DNA of 64,000 nt from Stutzerimonas kunmingensis (GCF_014764705.1 NZ_JACXXG010000017.1:22332-86331); one strand, 5' to 3'; shown: positions 18,984 to 30,449, counted from the stretch's first letter. Translations and numbers: made by a program. The notes: a model not told the origin generated them from the letters alone.

Positions 18984-20252
18984 ATGAATCGCACCCTCTA
19001 TACCCTGCTGTTCCATCTCGGCCTGCCGCTGGTATTTCTGCGCCTGCTCTGGCGCGCCTGGCGCGCGCCGGCCTACTCCCGTCGTATCGGCGAACGTTTC
19101 GCCTTTGGTTTGCCGCCGCTTCGTCCGGGTGGCATCTGGGTGCATGCGGTGTCGGTCGGCGAGAGCATCGCCGCGGCGCCGATGATCCGCGAACTGATGG
19201 CGCGCTATCCGCATCTGCCGATCACCGTCACCTGCATGACCCCGACCGGCTCGGAGCGCATCCAGGCACTGTTCGGCGACAGCGTGCAGCACTGCTATCT
19301 GCCCTATGACCTGCCCTGGGCGGCGGCGCGCTTTCTTGAGCGCGCGCGGCCGAAGCTGGCGGTGGTGATGGAGACCGAACTCTGGCCCAACCATATCCAT
19401 CAGTGTGCACGCCGCGGCATTCCGGTAGCGCTGGCCAATGCGCGCTTGTCCGCGCGATCGGCCCGCGGCTACGCGCGCTTCGCCCGTCTGACTGCGCCGA
19501 TGCTGGCTAAGCTGAGCCTGATTGCCGTGCAGACCGAAACTGAAGCCGAACGTTTTCGCCAGCTCGGTGCGCGCGATGAGTGCGTCGAGGTGACTGGATC
19601 GATCAAGTTCGACCTTACCATCGATCCGGCACTGCTGGAGCGTGCCAGTAAATTGCGCCAGCAGTGGGCGGCGCTGGAACGGCCATTGTGGATCGCCGCC
19701 AGTACACACGCCGGAGAGGACGAGATAATTCTGGCTGCGCATCGCCAGCTGCTCGGTGAACACCCGCAGGCGCTGCTGATCCTGGTGCCCAGGCACCCGG
19801 AGCGCTTCGCCTCGGTGTACGAGTCGGCGGTCAGGGATGGGTTTGTCGCCGTGCGGCGCTCGACGGGGGAGGTAGTCGACGCCGGCACCCAGGTACTGGT
19901 CGGCGACACTATGGGCGAGCTGCTGTTTCTCTACGCACTGGCGGATATCGCCTTCGTTGGCGGCAGTCTGGTGCCCAACGGCGGGCACAACCTCCTCGAG
20001 CCCGCAGCGCTGGGCAAGCCGGTGCTCAGCGGCCCGCACCTGTTCAACTTTCTCGAGATATCGGCACAGTTACGCGCTGCTGGCGCCCTGCGTGAAGTGC
20101 AGGATGCCGCGCAACTGGCGCAGGTGGTCAGCGAACTCTGGGGCGATCCAGCCGGGGCCCAGGCGATGCGCGATGCCGGTCTCGGCGTGCTCAAGGCCAA
20201 TCAGGGTGCTCTGGAGCGGTTGCTGGCGGGGTTGGGGCGGCTGCTCGGGTAA
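18984..20252 (+). CDS. waaA: Kdo transferase WaaA (KdtA)
   Basis: The 422-residue inner-membrane GT-B enzyme adds Kdo to lipid IVA. It begins with a short membrane anchor (LYTLLFHLGLPLVFLRLLW). Family motifs are GGIWVHAVSVGESIAA near residue 50, VVMETELWPN near 130, and GGSLVPNGGHNLLEPAALGKPV near 325. The start at MNRTLYTLL gives normal length; no strong ribosome site is visible. Its neighbours (SMR, FAD oxidoreductase) match the P. aeruginosa order around PA4988. Confidence 0.95.
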   Translation: MNRTLYTLLFHLGLPLVFLRLLWRAWRAPAYSRRIGERFAFGLPPLRPGGIWVHAVSVGESIAAAPMIRELMARYPHLPITVTCMTPTGSERIQALFGDSVQHCYLPYDLPWAAARFLERARPKLAVVMETELWPNHIHQCARRGIPVALANARLSARSARGYARFARLTAPMLAKLSLIAVQTETEAERFRQLGARDECVEVTGSIKFDLTIDPALLERASKLRQQWAALERPLWIAASTHAGEDEIILAAHRQLLGEHPQALLILVPRHPERFASVYESAVRDGFVAVRRSTGEVVDAGTQVLVGDTMGELLFLYALADIAFVGGSLVPNGGHNLLEPAALGKPVLSGPHLFNFLEISAQLRAAGALREVQDAAQLAQVVSELWGDPAGAQAMRDAGLGVLKANQGALERLLAGLGRLLG

Positions 20253-20362
20253 TTTGGCCGGGCGGATTCGGCGTCAGGCCGCGATGTTCGGCGCGGGATG
20301 CTTTTGATGGTTTTCCCGCCCCGGGCAGCTCAACGCTAGAGTTTTAGCCGTTGGGCTCTCGC

Positions 20363-20411
20363 ACAGGTGCATGAAGGTATCGCTACGCTACCCGGCCGAT
20401 CATGCACCTGT
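20363..20411. terminator. Long inverted repeat between waaA and tolC
   Basis: A perfect 12-base stem, ACAGGTGCATGA / TCATGCACCTGT, encloses a 25-base loop that can form a further GGTA/TACC stem. It lies between the converging waaA and tolC-like genes and is followed by a pyrimidine-rich stretch on the plus strand. It probably acts as a bidirectional terminator. Confidence 0.55.
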
Positions 20412-20425
20412 TTCTCCTCCGTCGC

Positions 20426-21880
20426 TCAGTAATCGATCCGCACCGGCTGGCCGATGGTTTGCGGCAGGTCCGGTGGCAGGAAGTCGGTGTCCGGGTTGTA
20501 GTCGGGCTTCAGGTACGCCGCCAGCTGCTGCAGATCGTCCGGATTGAGCGTGCCCGCGGCCTGTTTCAGGCGCAGGTTGTCGAGGATGTAGTCGTAGCGG
20601 GCGTTGTTGTAGTCCCGCACGGCGCCATACAGGCGGCGCTGGGTGTCGAGCACGTCGACGATGTTGCGCGTGCCGACCTGATAGCCGATCTCCGTCGCCT
20701 CCAGCGCGCTCTGATTGGAGATGATCGATTGCCGGCGAGCCTCGACCTGCTCGATATCGGTGTTAACCGCTCGGTGCAGATTGCGTGTGGATTCGACCAC
20801 CTGGCGGCGCAGGCTCTCGCGCTGCTGCTCGCTCTGGCTGAGCTGGTAATAGGCCTCGCGACTCTGCGACGTGGTCAGGCCGCCGCTGTAGAGCGGAATG
20901 TTCAGCTGCAGGCCGATGCTGCGCTGCTCGACGTCACCGGTATAGCGCGGCATGTCGAAGCCCGGGATGCTCTGGCTGTTGCTGAAGCCCAGCGCATCGT
21001 TGTCGCCCTTGCGATAGGACGCTACCGCATCGAGCGTCGGTGCATGGCCGGAGCGGCGCTGGCGCAGGGTTTCTTCCGCTGCGGTCACCGCGTAATTGAC
21101 CGCCAGCAGGTTGAGGTTCTGCCGCGTTGCGGTATCGACCCACGCCTTGGCCTCGTTCGGCACCGGGGCCAGCACCGGCAGGGTGTGGTGGATGCCTTCG
21201 AGGGCGATGTATTCGCGGTTGGTCAGTGTGTACAACGCCTGGAAGGCGTCCTCGACCTGGCGCTGTGCGATGGAGCGGTTGGCCCGGGCGGTATCGAAGC
21301 CGGCCTGGGCTTCGAGCACGTCGGTCTTGTCCGACAGGCCGACTTCGAAGCGCTCGTTGGCCTGGTCGAGTTGGCGCTTGAATGCAGCCTCCTCGGCCTT
21401 CACTGCCGCCAGGTTGTCCTGCGCGCGCAGTACGGCGAAGTAGGCCTGGGCGCTCTGCAGAATCAGGTCCTGTTCAGCGATGGAGTATTCGATTGCCGCC
21501 TGCTCGCTCACGGCTTCCGCAGCCTTGAGCTGGAACCAGCGGTCGGCGCGGAAAATTGGCTGGCTCAGCGTCGCCTGATAGGCGGTGCCGCTGCGCGACA
21601 GCGAGGTGGAGCCCATGCTGGTGTCGACGTCCGTTTCGGTGTCGCTCAGCTCGGCGCCGGCACTGAGGTTGGGCAGCAGGCCGGCCCGCGCCTGCGGCAC
21701 GATTTCCTGGCGGGCGCGAAACAGCGCGCGCGCCGCGGCCAGGTCGGCGTTGTTGTTGACGGCTTGCTGATAGACGCTGACCAGATCGGTCTTGCTGGCG
21801 AGGGGGATGGTCTCCTGCGCCCAGGCTGCTCCGGCGGTGAGGGAGGCCACGGCGAGAGCCAGGGGGAGTCTGCGCAGCAT
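20426..21880 (-). CDS. tolC: TolC-family outer-membrane channel
   Basis: The 484-residue precursor has a Sec signal peptide (MLRRLPLALAVASLTAGAAWA, cleavage after AWA). Two outer-membrane efflux protein repeats rich in helices follow; QAYFAVLRAQDNLAAVKAEE and RNIVDVLDTQRRLYGAVRDY are typical TolC helix segments. It forms the trimeric exit duct for tripartite efflux and type I secretion. An earlier in-frame start would put 11 residues before the signal peptide and was rejected. It stands alone, away from inner-membrane partners, like tolC near waaA in P. aeruginosa. A second, distinct TolC-like gene is part of the type I system further right. Confidence 0.9.
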   Translation of the reverse strand: MLRRLPLALAVASLTAGAAWAQETIPLASKTDLVSVYQQAVNNNADLAAARALFRARQEIVPQARAGLLPNLSAGAELSDTETDVDTSMGSTSLSRSGTAYQATLSQPIFRADRWFQLKAAEAVSEQAAIEYSIAEQDLILQSAQAYFAVLRAQDNLAAVKAEEAAFKRQLDQANERFEVGLSDKTDVLEAQAGFDTARANRSIAQRQVEDAFQALYTLTNREYIALEGIHHTLPVLAPVPNEAKAWVDTATRQNLNLLAVNYAVTAAEETLRQRRSGHAPTLDAVASYRKGDNDALGFSNSQSIPGFDMPRYTGDVEQRSIGLQLNIPLYSGGLTTSQSREAYYQLSQSEQQRESLRRQVVESTRNLHRAVNTDIEQVEARRQSIISNQSALEATEIGYQVGTRNIVDVLDTQRRLYGAVRDYNNARYDYILDNLRLKQAAGTLNPDDLQQLAAYLKPDYNPDTDFLPPDLPQTIGQPVRIDY

Positions 21881-22060
21881 GTTGGGTCCATCCTGAATAG
21901 AGCTGATGGGCAAGGCTAAGCGGCGGCTGACGGGGGGTCAAGGCGCGTGTGCGAGGCAATGTCAGATGCCGGTTGCGGCCGGCCGGAATGACCGAACGGT
22001 CGACTACTTTCGCCCTTGGCATGGCGTTCGTACTGGGTCTTGATTAGACTCGATGGCGTT

Positions 22061-24143
<2,083 letters not shown>

Positions 24144-24150
24144 TGATGAT

Positions 24151-24660
24151 TCCGTAGGAGCGGGCCATGCCCGCGAGTGCAGCCCGGGATATTCCGGGGC
24201 CAACCGGTTCGCGGCCATGGGCCGCTCCTACGCATCCGTCGATATGCCGCCGTTCGATTATCAGCAGAGTGTGATTCCCCTGCATGGCTACAACCAGGCG
24301 TCAGGATACTTCCGTCGGAGCGGGCCATGCCCGCGAGCGCAGCCCAGGATATTCCGGGCCAACCGGTTCGCGGCCATGGGCCGCTCCTACGCATCCACTG
24401 ATACGCCGCCATTCGGTGATCAGCAGAGCGTGATTCCCCTGCATGGCTACAACCAGGCGTCAGGATACTTCCGTAGGAGCGGGCCATGCCCGCGAGCGCA
24501 GCCCAGGGTATTCCGGGCCAAACGGTTCGCGGCCATTGGCCGCTCCTACGCAACCGCCGGTACGCCGCCGTCCGGCGGTCAGCGGAGCTTGATTAGCCTG
24601 CATGGCTACAACCAGGCGTCAGGATGCTTCCGTAGGAGCGGGCCATGCCCGCGAACACAA
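24151..24660. repeat. Tandem REPIN array, about 159-bp period
   Basis: The 560-base gap after thiC holds a unit repeated three times plus a partial fourth. Unit starts (TCCG(T)AGGAGCGGGCC) lie at 24151, 24311, 24470 and 24629. Each unit has a REP (GGAGCGGGCCATGCCCGCGA) and an inverted partner (TTCGCGGCCATGGGCCGCTCC) that can fold into a long hairpin. A non-REP spacer follows, with GCATGGCTACAACCAGGCGT as a conserved segment. Such doublets are called REPINs. Open frames running through the array are by-products of the repeat and not genes. Confidence 0.9.
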
Positions 24661-24703
24661 CCCTGGCTGTGCCAGGTTTTCAAATAACTCTTCGAGAAAA
24701 CAC

Positions 24704-25999
24704 GTGAAGACTCCAGGTCTGTATTCCCCCCATCAAAGCATCGCCGCCGAACATCGTGTATTCGGCGGACGCGATCTGTTTTCCCTGTGGTTTTCCCTCG
24801 GCGTCGGCCTGATGGTATTGCAACTCGGCGCCTTGCTGGCGCCGGGCCTCGGCATGAGCGGCGCCTTGCTGGCGATCGTCAGCGGTACCGCCGTCGGCGT
24901 GATATTGCTCGGGGCGGTCGCAGTGATCGGCAGCGACACCGGCTTGTCTTCAATGGCCAATCTGAAGCGCACCCTGGGTGACCGCGGCGCTGTGCTACCG
25001 GCCTTGCTGAATCTGGTGCAGCTGATCGGTTGGGGCGCGTTCGAAATCATCGTCATGCGCGACGCGGCGAGCCTGCTGGCAACCCGTGCATTCGGCGAGC
25101 AGAGTGGGCTGGTCAGTCCTGCGCTCTGGACGTTGTTCTTCGGTGCGTTGGCCACCCTACTGGCGATCACCGGCCCGTTGACCTTCGTTCGCCGAATACT
25201 GCGCAAGTGGGGTATCTGGCTGCTACTCGGGGCCTGCGTTTGGCTGACTTGGAACCTGCTGGACAAGGCCGATCTCAATGCACTGTGGGCACGTAAAGGC
25301 GACGGCTCGCTGCCTTTTGCGCTGGGCTTCGATATCGCCATCGCTATGCCTCTTTCCTGGCTTCCACTGATTGCCGATTATTCGCGCTTCGGCAAGGCAG
25401 CGGGTCGGGTGTTCGGCGGCACGGTGCTGGGCTTCTTCGTCGGCAACGTCTGGCTGATGAGCCTCGGCGTCGCCTACACCCTGGCCTTTGCCGATAGCGG
25501 TGAGGTCAATGCTTTGCTGCTGGCTTTGGCCGGCGCCGGACTGGGGATACCGCTGCTGTTGATCCTGTTGGATGAGTCGGAAAATGCCTTTGCCGACATC
25601 CATTCGGCGGCGGTGTCAGTGGGCATTCTGCTGCCGTTCAAGGTCGAACGGCTGGCGTTAGTCATTGGCGCGCTGTGCACCTTGATTGCCTGGTTCGCGC
25701 CGCTGGCGGAATACCAGAACTTCCTTCTGCTGATCGGCTCGGTATTCGCGCCGTTGTTCGGCGTGGTGCTGGTGGATCACTACGTCCTGCGGCGCCGCGG
25801 CAGGCTGCAAATGACCAATTCGGTGTTGCGCTGGGAGACGTTGCTGGCCTGGGGCTGTGGTGCGGCTGCCTACCACGTGCTGGCAAACACCTGGCCGGAA
25901 ATCGGGGCCAGCCTGCCGGCATTGTTCCTATCTGGCGGGTTGCTGCTGGTGTTGAGTCGTTTTGGCGGGGCTACGGCAGGCACGCCGGTTACACAATAA
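24704..25999 (+). CDS. cytX: NCS1-family putative hydroxymethylpyrimidine transporter CytX
   Basis: The protein (431 residues) has about twelve membrane helices and resembles the CytX branch of the NCS1 cytosine/purine permeases. RVFGGRDLFSLWFSLGVGLMV near the N-terminus and IAIAMPLSWLPLIADYSRFG near residue 210 carry the family pattern. CytX is predicted to import the thiamine precursor HMP. Its place directly after riboswitch-controlled thiC supports that. GTG at 24704 (VKTPGLYSPHQS), with CGAGAAAAC upstream, is the likely start. An earlier frame start lies within the REPIN array and would add 34 repeat-encoded residues. Confidence 0.85.
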   Translation: MKTPGLYSPHQSIAAEHRVFGGRDLFSLWFSLGVGLMVLQLGALLAPGLGMSGALLAIVSGTAVGVILLGAVAVIGSDTGLSSMANLKRTLGDRGAVLPALLNLVQLIGWGAFEIIVMRDAASLLATRAFGEQSGLVSPALWTLFFGALATLLAITGPLTFVRRILRKWGIWLLLGACVWLTWNLLDKADLNALWARKGDGSLPFALGFDIAIAMPLSWLPLIADYSRFGKAAGRVFGGTVLGFFVGNVWLMSLGVAYTLAFADSGEVNALLLALAGAGLGIPLLLILLDESENAFADIHSAAVSVGILLPFKVERLALVIGALCTLIAWFAPLAEYQNFLLLIGSVFAPLFGVVLVDHYVLRRRGRLQMTNSVLRWETLLAWGCGAAAYHVLANTWPEIGASLPALFLSGGLLLVLSRFGGATAGTPVTQ

Positions 26000-26034
26000 G
26001 CGGCGTTGGAGCGACCAGCTCAGCAGGCCCGCTG

Positions 26035-26590
26035 TCAGCGGGCCATGCGCCGGGTTCGCGGGCATGGCCCGCTCCTACGGTAGGCCAATCTGTGGGCGTG
26101 GCCGTGGTCGCGAACCGAAACCATCCATGCGAATTATCACCGCACGACTGCTGCAAGACGCCGGAGCTCAGTGGTTGCTGCCTGGGCATGCGCCGGGTTC
26201 GCGGGCATGGCCCGCTCCTACGGTAGGCCAATCTGTGGGCGTGGCCATGGCGGCGAACCGAAACCATCCATGCGAATTATCAGGCACCGCACGACTGCTG
26301 CAAGACGCCGGAGCTCAGTGGTTGCTGCCTGGCCATGCGCCGGGTTCGCGGGCATGGCCCGCTCCTACGGTAGGCCAACCTGTGGGCGTGGCCATGGCGG
26401 CGAACCGAAACCATCCATGCGAATTATCAGGCACCGCACGACCGCTGCAAGATGCCGGAGCTTAGTGGTTCCTGTTTGGGCGTGCGCCGGGTTCGCGGGC
26501 ATGGCCCGCTCCTACGGTAGGCCAACCTGTGGGCGTGGCCATGGGCGGCGAACCAGAACCGGCCATGCGGGCTATCAGGCTCCGCACGGC
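26035..26590. repeat. Second tandem REPIN array, about 146-bp period
   Basis: The 670 bases between cytX and the exonuclease gene contain four near-identical units. GCGCCGGGTTCGCGGGCATGG occurs (with small changes) at about 26047, 26190, 26337 and 26484. Each unit has the REP core TTCGCGGGCATGGCCCGCTCC followed by CTACGGTAGGCCAA and a spacer containing GAACCGAAACCATCCATGCG. The spacer differs from that of the array before cytX, so this array expanded independently. The last 80 bases before the exonuclease are unique sequence and probably hold its promoter. Confidence 0.9.
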
Positions 26591-26669
26591 GCTTATGTGA
26601 CCTGCCTGATTTCTATCGCCGTTCGCTGGGGTATTGTTCGGTGTCCAATCACAGCTAAGGGAATAGCGC

Positions 26670-28097
26670 ATGGAAATCCTCCACCATGGAGCTCGCGATG
26701 GTGTCACTGGGTCGTGCCATCAGTTGCGGATGAACACCGACACCAGCGTGCTGGTCGACTGCGGCCTTTTTCAGGGCGCCGAGGCGTCTGCGTCCGGCGC
26801 GGCTGGCGGTGACAGGCTAGACATCGACTTTGACCTCTCCGGCATCCGTGCGCTGGTCGTCACGCATGTTCACATTGACCATGTTGGCCGCATTCCGAAT
26901 TTGCTCGCGGCCGGGTTTAAGGGGCCGATTCTCTGCAGTGAAGCATCCGCCAGACTCCTGCCGATCGTGCTCGAGGATGTCTTCAAGCTTGGCATCAGCC
27001 GTGACCAGGCGAAGGTTGAGCGGTACCTCGCGGTCATCGAGGCACGAATCATCGCCTTGCCCTACAAAACCTGGTTCACGCTGCATGATGATGCCTCGCT
27101 GCATGCGCGGATCCGTCTGCAGCGCGCCGGCCATATTCTCGGCTCGGCCTACGTCGAGGTGGATGTACACGACCGGCGTACGGATGAGAAGAAACGCATC
27201 GTCTTCTCCGGAGATCTGGGCGCGCCCCACGCGCCATTATTGTCAGCGCCCAAGCCCGCTCATCGCGCAGACATCGTGGTGCTGGAAAGTACATACGGCG
27301 ATCGCAAACACCAGAGCCGTGCCGATCGGCGCCAGCGGTTACAGGCGGTCATCGAAGACGCATTGCGCGATATGGGTACGGTGCTGATCCCGGCATTCAG
27401 TATTGGCCGGACCCAAGAGCTGCTCTACGAACTGGAAGACATCATCCATCGCTGCGTCAATGGCGATCACTCGTCGGCGATGCCCGACGCGGATCTCTGG
27501 CCCAGACTGCCGATAATCCTCGATTCACCGCTTGCCAGCCGTTTCACCGAAGCCTATCGCCAGCTGCAGCCCTTTTGGGACGAAGAGGCCACCAAGCGAG
27601 TTCGCAACGGCCGACGCCCGCTGGCGTTCGACCAGCTGATCACCGTCGACAGCCACGCCGACCATCAGCGCACGGTCAACCATCTGGCACAGACCGGACG
27701 GCCCTCCGTGGTCATCGCTGGTGGCGGTATGTGCAGCGGGGGTCGCATCGTCAATTACCTCAAGGCGATGCTTGGCGATAAGCGTCACAACGTCGTGTTT
27801 GTCGGCTATCAGGCGCGGGGCACGCCAGGCGCGGAAATACAACAATTTGGTCCGCGCGGTGGTTATGTTGAACTCGACGGCGAGCGCTACGAGATCACGG
27901 CGAAAATTCATTCGCTCGGAGGCTATTCGGCACATGCCGACCAGAATGGACTGGTGCGCTTCATCACCGGCATGCGCGAATGGCCAGGCGAGGTTCGCCT
28001 GGTACACGGCGAGGCCCAGGCGAAGGAGCAACTGCGTCAGGTGTTGGAGCGCGAATACCAACGCAAAGGCGTTAACGCCAGCATCCATATCCCCTGA
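26670..28097 (+). CDS. Metallo-beta-lactamase fold beta-CASP RNA exonuclease-like protein
   Basis: The 475-residue protein has the MBL metal motif THVHIDHVGRIPNLL near residue 69 (HxHxDH), AGHILGSAYVEV near 155 and FSGDLG near 175. It then has a beta-CASP insertion and the C-terminal RMMF-like domain GGYSAHADQNGL near 423. Related bacterial proteins act as RNA endo/exonucleases. It is monocistronic between two REPIN arrays. The ATG with AAGGGAATAGCGC upstream is the clear start. Biological role in Pseudomonas is not well defined. Confidence 0.85.
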   Translation: MEILHHGARDGVTGSCHQLRMNTDTSVLVDCGLFQGAEASASGAAGGDRLDIDFDLSGIRALVVTHVHIDHVGRIPNLLAAGFKGPILCSEASARLLPIVLEDVFKLGISRDQAKVERYLAVIEARIIALPYKTWFTLHDDASLHARIRLQRAGHILGSAYVEVDVHDRRTDEKKRIVFSGDLGAPHAPLLSAPKPAHRADIVVLESTYGDRKHQSRADRRQRLQAVIEDALRDMGTVLIPAFSIGRTQELLYELEDIIHRCVNGDHSSAMPDADLWPRLPIILDSPLASRFTEAYRQLQPFWDEEATKRVRNGRRPLAFDQLITVDSHADHQRTVNHLAQTGRPSVVIAGGGMCSGGRIVNYLKAMLGDKRHNVVFVGYQARGTPGAEIQQFGPRGGYVELDGERYEITAKIHSLGGYSAHADQNGLVRFITGMREWPGEVRLVHGEAQAKEQLRQVLEREYQRKGVNASIHIP

Positions 28098-28112
28098 CCG
28101 CGCCAGGTTTAC

Positions 28113-28700
28113 GTAGGTGCGGCCTATGGCCGCGAACAGAAGCCGGCTCGATGATTCGGGATCGGTTCGCGGGCACGGCCCGCTCCTACAGCGGGTACAG
28201 GTATTTGTAGGCGCGGTCCATGGCCGCGAATGGGGCGCCTCGATGATTTGGATGTGGTTCGCGGGCATGGCCCGCTCCTACGGTGGGGTACAAGCATTTG
28301 TAGGAGCGGCCCATGGCCGCGAATAGGGCCGGCTTGATGAATCGGGATCGGTTCGCGGACATGGCCCGCTCCTACGGCGGGGTACCGGCATTTGTAGGCG
28401 CGGCCCATGGCCGCGAACCGAAGCCGGCTCGATGATTCAGGACCGATTCGCGGGCACGGCTCGCTCTTACGGCGGGGTACGGGCATTTGTAGGAGCGGCC
28501 CATGGCCGCGAACCGAAGCGGGCTCGATGATTTGGGACCGATTCGCGGGCATCGCACGCTCCTACGGCGGGGTGCCGGCATTTGTAGGCGCGGTCCATGG
28601 CCGCGAATAGGGCCGGCTCGATGATTCAGGATCGATTCGCGGGCACGGCCCGCTCCTACGGCGGGGTACGGGCATTTGTAGGAGCGGTCCACGACCGTAA
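28113..28700. repeat. Third tandem REPIN array, about 94-bp period, next to a RAYT
   Basis: Six full units and the start of a seventh fill the 630-base gap before the transposase gene. GTAGG at 28113, 28207, 28300, 28394, 28489, 28584 and 28678 marks the starts, with spacing of 93-95 bases. Each unit holds two opposed REPs, GGAGCGGCCCATGGCCGCGAA and TTCGCGGGCATGGCCCGCTCC, joined by a spacer containing GGCTCGATGATT. Sequence differences among units show that they are diverging. The REPs probably belong to the transposase directly downstream. Confidence 0.92.
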
Positions 28701-28724
28701 ACAACAGATAAAAGGAAGCAAGGG

Positions 28725-29186
28725 ATGCCTCCACGAATAGCGCATGGATGTGATCTGAGAAAAGGAAGGGTTTCGGAGACAGGTCGGGCTTATCTCCTGA
28801 CCGCTATAACAAACCAAAGGCGCCCGGTTTTCACCAACTTCAATGCCGGCCGGATACTGATTGCTGCCATGAAGCAAGCTGAGGACGCGGGTCGCATAGA
28901 GTCGTTCGCCTGGGTGATCATGCCGGATCACCTGCATTGGTTGGTCTGCTTGAACAGAGGTTCGCTGGGCGCGCTGATGCGCGATGTGAAATCCCAGAGC
29001 GGAAGGCTGATCAAACGGGCGGCCGGTTCAAATCAACCGATATGGCAGGCGGGCTATCACGACCGCGCTATCCGGGGTGATGAAGAGCTGCTAGCGACTG
29101 CTCGGTACGTTGTGGCCAATCCTTTGCGCGCAGGCCTTGTAACGCGGATTGCCGACTATCCCTTGTGGGATGCGAAATGGCTTTGA
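28725..29186 (+). CDS. REP-associated tyrosine transposase (RAYT)
   Basis: The 153-residue Y1 transposase has the HUH metal motif in WVIMPDHLHWLVCL (residues about 64-77) and the catalytic tyrosine in WQAGYHDRAIR near 110, followed by ARYVVANPLRAGLV. RAYTs are single-copy, host-integrated relatives of IS200/IS605 transposases, thought to spread REP elements. It lies inside the 94-bp REPIN array (copies on both sides). Length is normal for the shorter RAYT group and no lesion is visible, so it may be active. Confidence 0.92.
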   Translation: MPPRIAHGCDLRKGRVSETGRAYLLTAITNQRRPVFTNFNAGRILIAAMKQAEDAGRIESFAWVIMPDHLHWLVCLNRGSLGALMRDVKSQSGRLIKRAAGSNQPIWQAGYHDRAIRGDEELLATARYVVANPLRAGLVTRIADYPLWDAKWL

Positions 29187-29204
29187 GCGTCGTGGCCAGA
29201 TCGG

Positions 29205-29330
29205 GTGCGTGGTTCGCGGGCATGGCCCGCTCCTACGGTGGGGTACGGGCATTTGTAGGAGCGGCCCATGGCCGCGAACAGAAGCCGGCTCGATGGTTCA
29301 GGGCCGATTCGCGCGCATGGCCCGCTCCTA
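29205..29330. repeat. REPIN copies downstream of the RAYT
   Basis: Roughly one and a half units of the same 94-bp REPIN as upstream of the transposase continue here: GTTCGCGGGCATGGCCCGCTCC, then GTAGGAGCGGCCCATGGCCGCGAA, then a last inverted REP that abuts the stop codon of the convergent glycosyltransferase. The array therefore brackets the transposase gene on both sides. Confidence 0.9.
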
Positions 29331-30449
29331 GTGGCTGTGTTGCTTGATCACCTCCCGATACACGCGTGCGGTTTCGGCGCACATGCGTTCGGCGGTGAAC
29401 AATTGTTCGAAGCGTGTTGCGGCATTCGCGCCGAACTGGCTTGCGTCTTCATGGCTGCCCCAAAGACGCGTCATCGCCTCGCGCAATGCGGGAGGGTTGG
29501 CCGGCGGTACGGCCAGGCCCGTCGTTTCGTGAAGATTGACGAACGTCGTTCCGGTACCGATTTCGCAGGAAATCATCGGCTTTCCATACATCGAGGCCTC
29601 CAGCAACGATATGCCGAAAGCCTCCGAACGCAGATGGGATGGAAACACCATCGCATGGCACAACTGAAGCAGGCACGCCTTGTCTTCATCGTCCAACCGA
29701 CCGAGGAACTGCACCTGTCGCAGCTGAAGTCGCTCTGCCTGGGCGCGGAGTTCCGCTTCCTGCGGGCCGGAGCCGATGATCACCAATGGAAACTCGGTGC
29801 CATGCAGCGCGTCGAGCAGGCTTCCCAGCCCCTTGTAATAACGCAGCACACCCACGAACAGAAAGAACTTCGGCCCGACCCGCTGGCGCCAGTATTCAAG
29901 CTTCGCCGGCGAACAAGGCGGATAAGCCGCCCGATCCAGGCCATAGGGGATGACCTCGACCTTGCTTGCGTACTGCTGTAGCACCGGACTGCTGCGCTGG
30001 TAATTCGGTGAAGCGACGAGAATCCTGTCGACACTGCTCAGGAACCGCTTCATCAAGGGGCGATAGAGGGTCAGCAATGTGCGTTGCTTGACGATATCCG
30101 AGTGATAGCTCACGACTGTAGGACATCTATGGCGGGTCACGAAGTGCACCACATCCATCACCGGCCAAGGGAAGTGAAAATGCACAACGTCGGCTTCGGC
30201 GGCCATCTCGGAAAACATACCGAACACCTCGCGGGAGAAACCGGTCGAGGCTATGAATAGATCCTGGCGTGCGCGTCTCACCTCATGGCCGGCCACCTGA
30301 ACCCGCTCCGGCTGAGGTGTCGCACTCAACGCCAGCACCTCTCCTTGCACACCGTGCGTGCGGCCGCCTTCACAGAGTTGAAAAATAACCTGTTCGATAC
30401 CGCCAGTTGTGTCGGGCAGGTAGGTCTTGAAAAAGTGAAGGACGCGCAT
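29328..30449 (-). CDS. GT4-family glycosyltransferase
   Basis: The 373-residue GT-B enzyme starts MRVLHFFKTYLPDTTGGIEQVI, with the glycine-rich acceptor loop. It has FFLFVGVLRYYKGLGSLLDAL near residue 190 and HLRSEAFGISLLEASMYGKPMI near 275 (E-x7-E motif). This is the mannosyl/rhamnosyl-type GT4 family common in A-band O-polysaccharide clusters. The start with ACAGGAAAGC just upstream is preferred. A longer frame would add 70 unsupported residues. It faces away from the type I secretion operon and may share the intergenic region with it for promoters. Confidence 0.85.
   Translation of the reverse strand: MRVLHFFKTYLPDTTGGIEQVIFQLCEGGRTHGVQGEVLALSATPQPERVQVAGHEVRRARQDLFIASTGFSREVFGMFSEMAAEADVVHFHFPWPVMDVVHFVTRHRCPTVVSYHSDIVKQRTLLTLYRPLMKRFLSSVDRILVASPNYQRSSPVLQQYASKVEVIPYGLDRAAYPPCSPAKLEYWRQRVGPKFFLFVGVLRYYKGLGSLLDALHGTEFPLVIIGSGPQEAELRAQAERLQLRQVQFLGRLDDEDKACLLQLCHAMVFPSHLRSEAFGISLLEASMYGKPMISCEIGTGTTFVNLHETTGLAVPPANPPALREAMTRLWGSHEDASQFGANAATRFEQLFTAERMCAETARVYREVIKQHSH

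Noticed and set aside
20402..21919. 505-codon plus-strand frame opposite tolC
   Set aside because: The minus strand has a signal peptide and TolC repeats, and the plus frame has none of these.
24217..24687. Open frame of about 156 codons through the first REPIN array
   Set aside because: It translates the same repeat unit three times (for example GRSYAS), has no ribosome site, and follows repeats rather than a protein pattern.
25962..26812. Several frames through the second REPIN array (for example 26171-26812)
   Set aside because: Their product repeats GFAGMARSYGRP for each unit and runs into the exonuclease gene in another frame; these are repeat by-products.
28113..28700. Regular 94-bp repeats considered as a CRISPR array
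   Set aside because: Repeats are long imperfect hairpins, spacers are not unique, and no cas genes are nearby; the transposase explains them as REPINs.
28117..28734. Frames on both strands in the third REPIN array
   Set aside because: They are read through 94-bp repeats (not a multiple of three), which gives open frames by composition.
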